Source: JANJTY01 sp038257155
GTDB lineage: Bacteria; Pseudomonadota; Gammaproteobacteria; Xanthomonadales; Xanthomonadaceae
Assembly (NCBI GenBank): GCA_038257155.1
Contig: JBBSJP010000099.1
Coordinates: forward strand, 1-5,310
Reading direction: 5' to 3'
Length of the DNA: 5,310 nt
Each line of letters starts with the position of its first letter. Position 1 is the stretch's first letter. Both the position numbers and the translations under genes were made by a program. The notes beneath the pieces are model-generated. The model searched no databases and was not told the origin of the DNA. It saw only the letters and a program-made list of their open reading frames with translations. Shown here one piece after another: positions 5,202-5,310 of the stretch.

Positions 5202-5310
5202 GGCGTACGGGTCAACCCCCTCGATGTCGGCTCCACCGCTGCGCGGCTTGAGCCGACCTACATTGGTCCCTCGTGGGTCGGATCAAGCGCCGCTGAATCG
5301 CCAGGCCAAG
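5202..5310. repeat. Long direct repeat, copy 2, cut by window end
   Basis: Identical to 4997-5105 throughout. It carries a second module B hairpin (5226-5233 pairing with 5250-5257, CCGACCTAC at 5253-5261) and the first 38 bp of a third module A (from 5273). The identity reaches the last base of the window, so the true repeat may be longer and the array may hold more copies. Confidence 0.92.

Noticed and set aside
4929..5310. CRISPR array
   Set aside because: The repeated block is 109 bp or more, contains several inverted modules, and lacks short repeats with regular unique spacers.

Overview
The window is GC-rich, compactly coded bacterial chromosome. It holds six protein genes, and every product looks like ordinary proteobacterial chromosomal content. 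The MscL is very close to the E. coli type. The gene set (secreted carboxypeptidase-Q-like peptidase, FAHD1-like enzyme, small Rieske protein) and the GTAG-headed intergenic repeats suggest a gammaproteobacterium, perhaps Xanthomonadales (Lysobacterales). That placement is inference from composition and protein style; there is no rRNA or other marker. I see no phage, IS element, CRISPR array, tRNA or defence system.

Layout from left to right. Positions 1-187 hold no recognisable gene, but do hold a possible bidirectional terminator (52-81). A small Rieske [2Fe-2S] protein gene lies on the minus strand (188-550, GTG start). Diverging from it across a 56-bp gap is a plus-strand pair: a 97-residue membrane protein (607-900), overlapped by ATGA with an FAHD1-like fumarylacetoacetate hydrolase family enzyme (897-1589). 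The mechanosensitive channel gene mscL follows (1668-2075), then a secreted M28-type metallopeptidase resembling carboxypeptidase Q (2179-3591). A second exported zinc metallopeptidase candidate, with a gluzincin HELTH...WIAEG signature, converges from the minus strand (3614-4831); only 22 bp separate the two stops.

The last 479 bp (4832-5310) carry no convincing gene. They contain the most unusual structure in the window: GTAG-headed inverted modules resembling a REP doublet (REPIN), within a 109-bp sequence repeated identically with a 205-bp period and cut off by the window end.

The genes do not form one pathway. The small membrane protein and the FAHD1-like enzyme are probably co-translated. 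MscL protects against osmotic downshock. The two secreted metallopeptidases probably work independently in the periplasm or outside the cell. No clearly new multi-gene system is visible; the best leads are the terminal repeat cluster, the weakly classified HELTH metallopeptidase, and the VIEGEF membrane protein coupled to the FAHD1-like enzyme.
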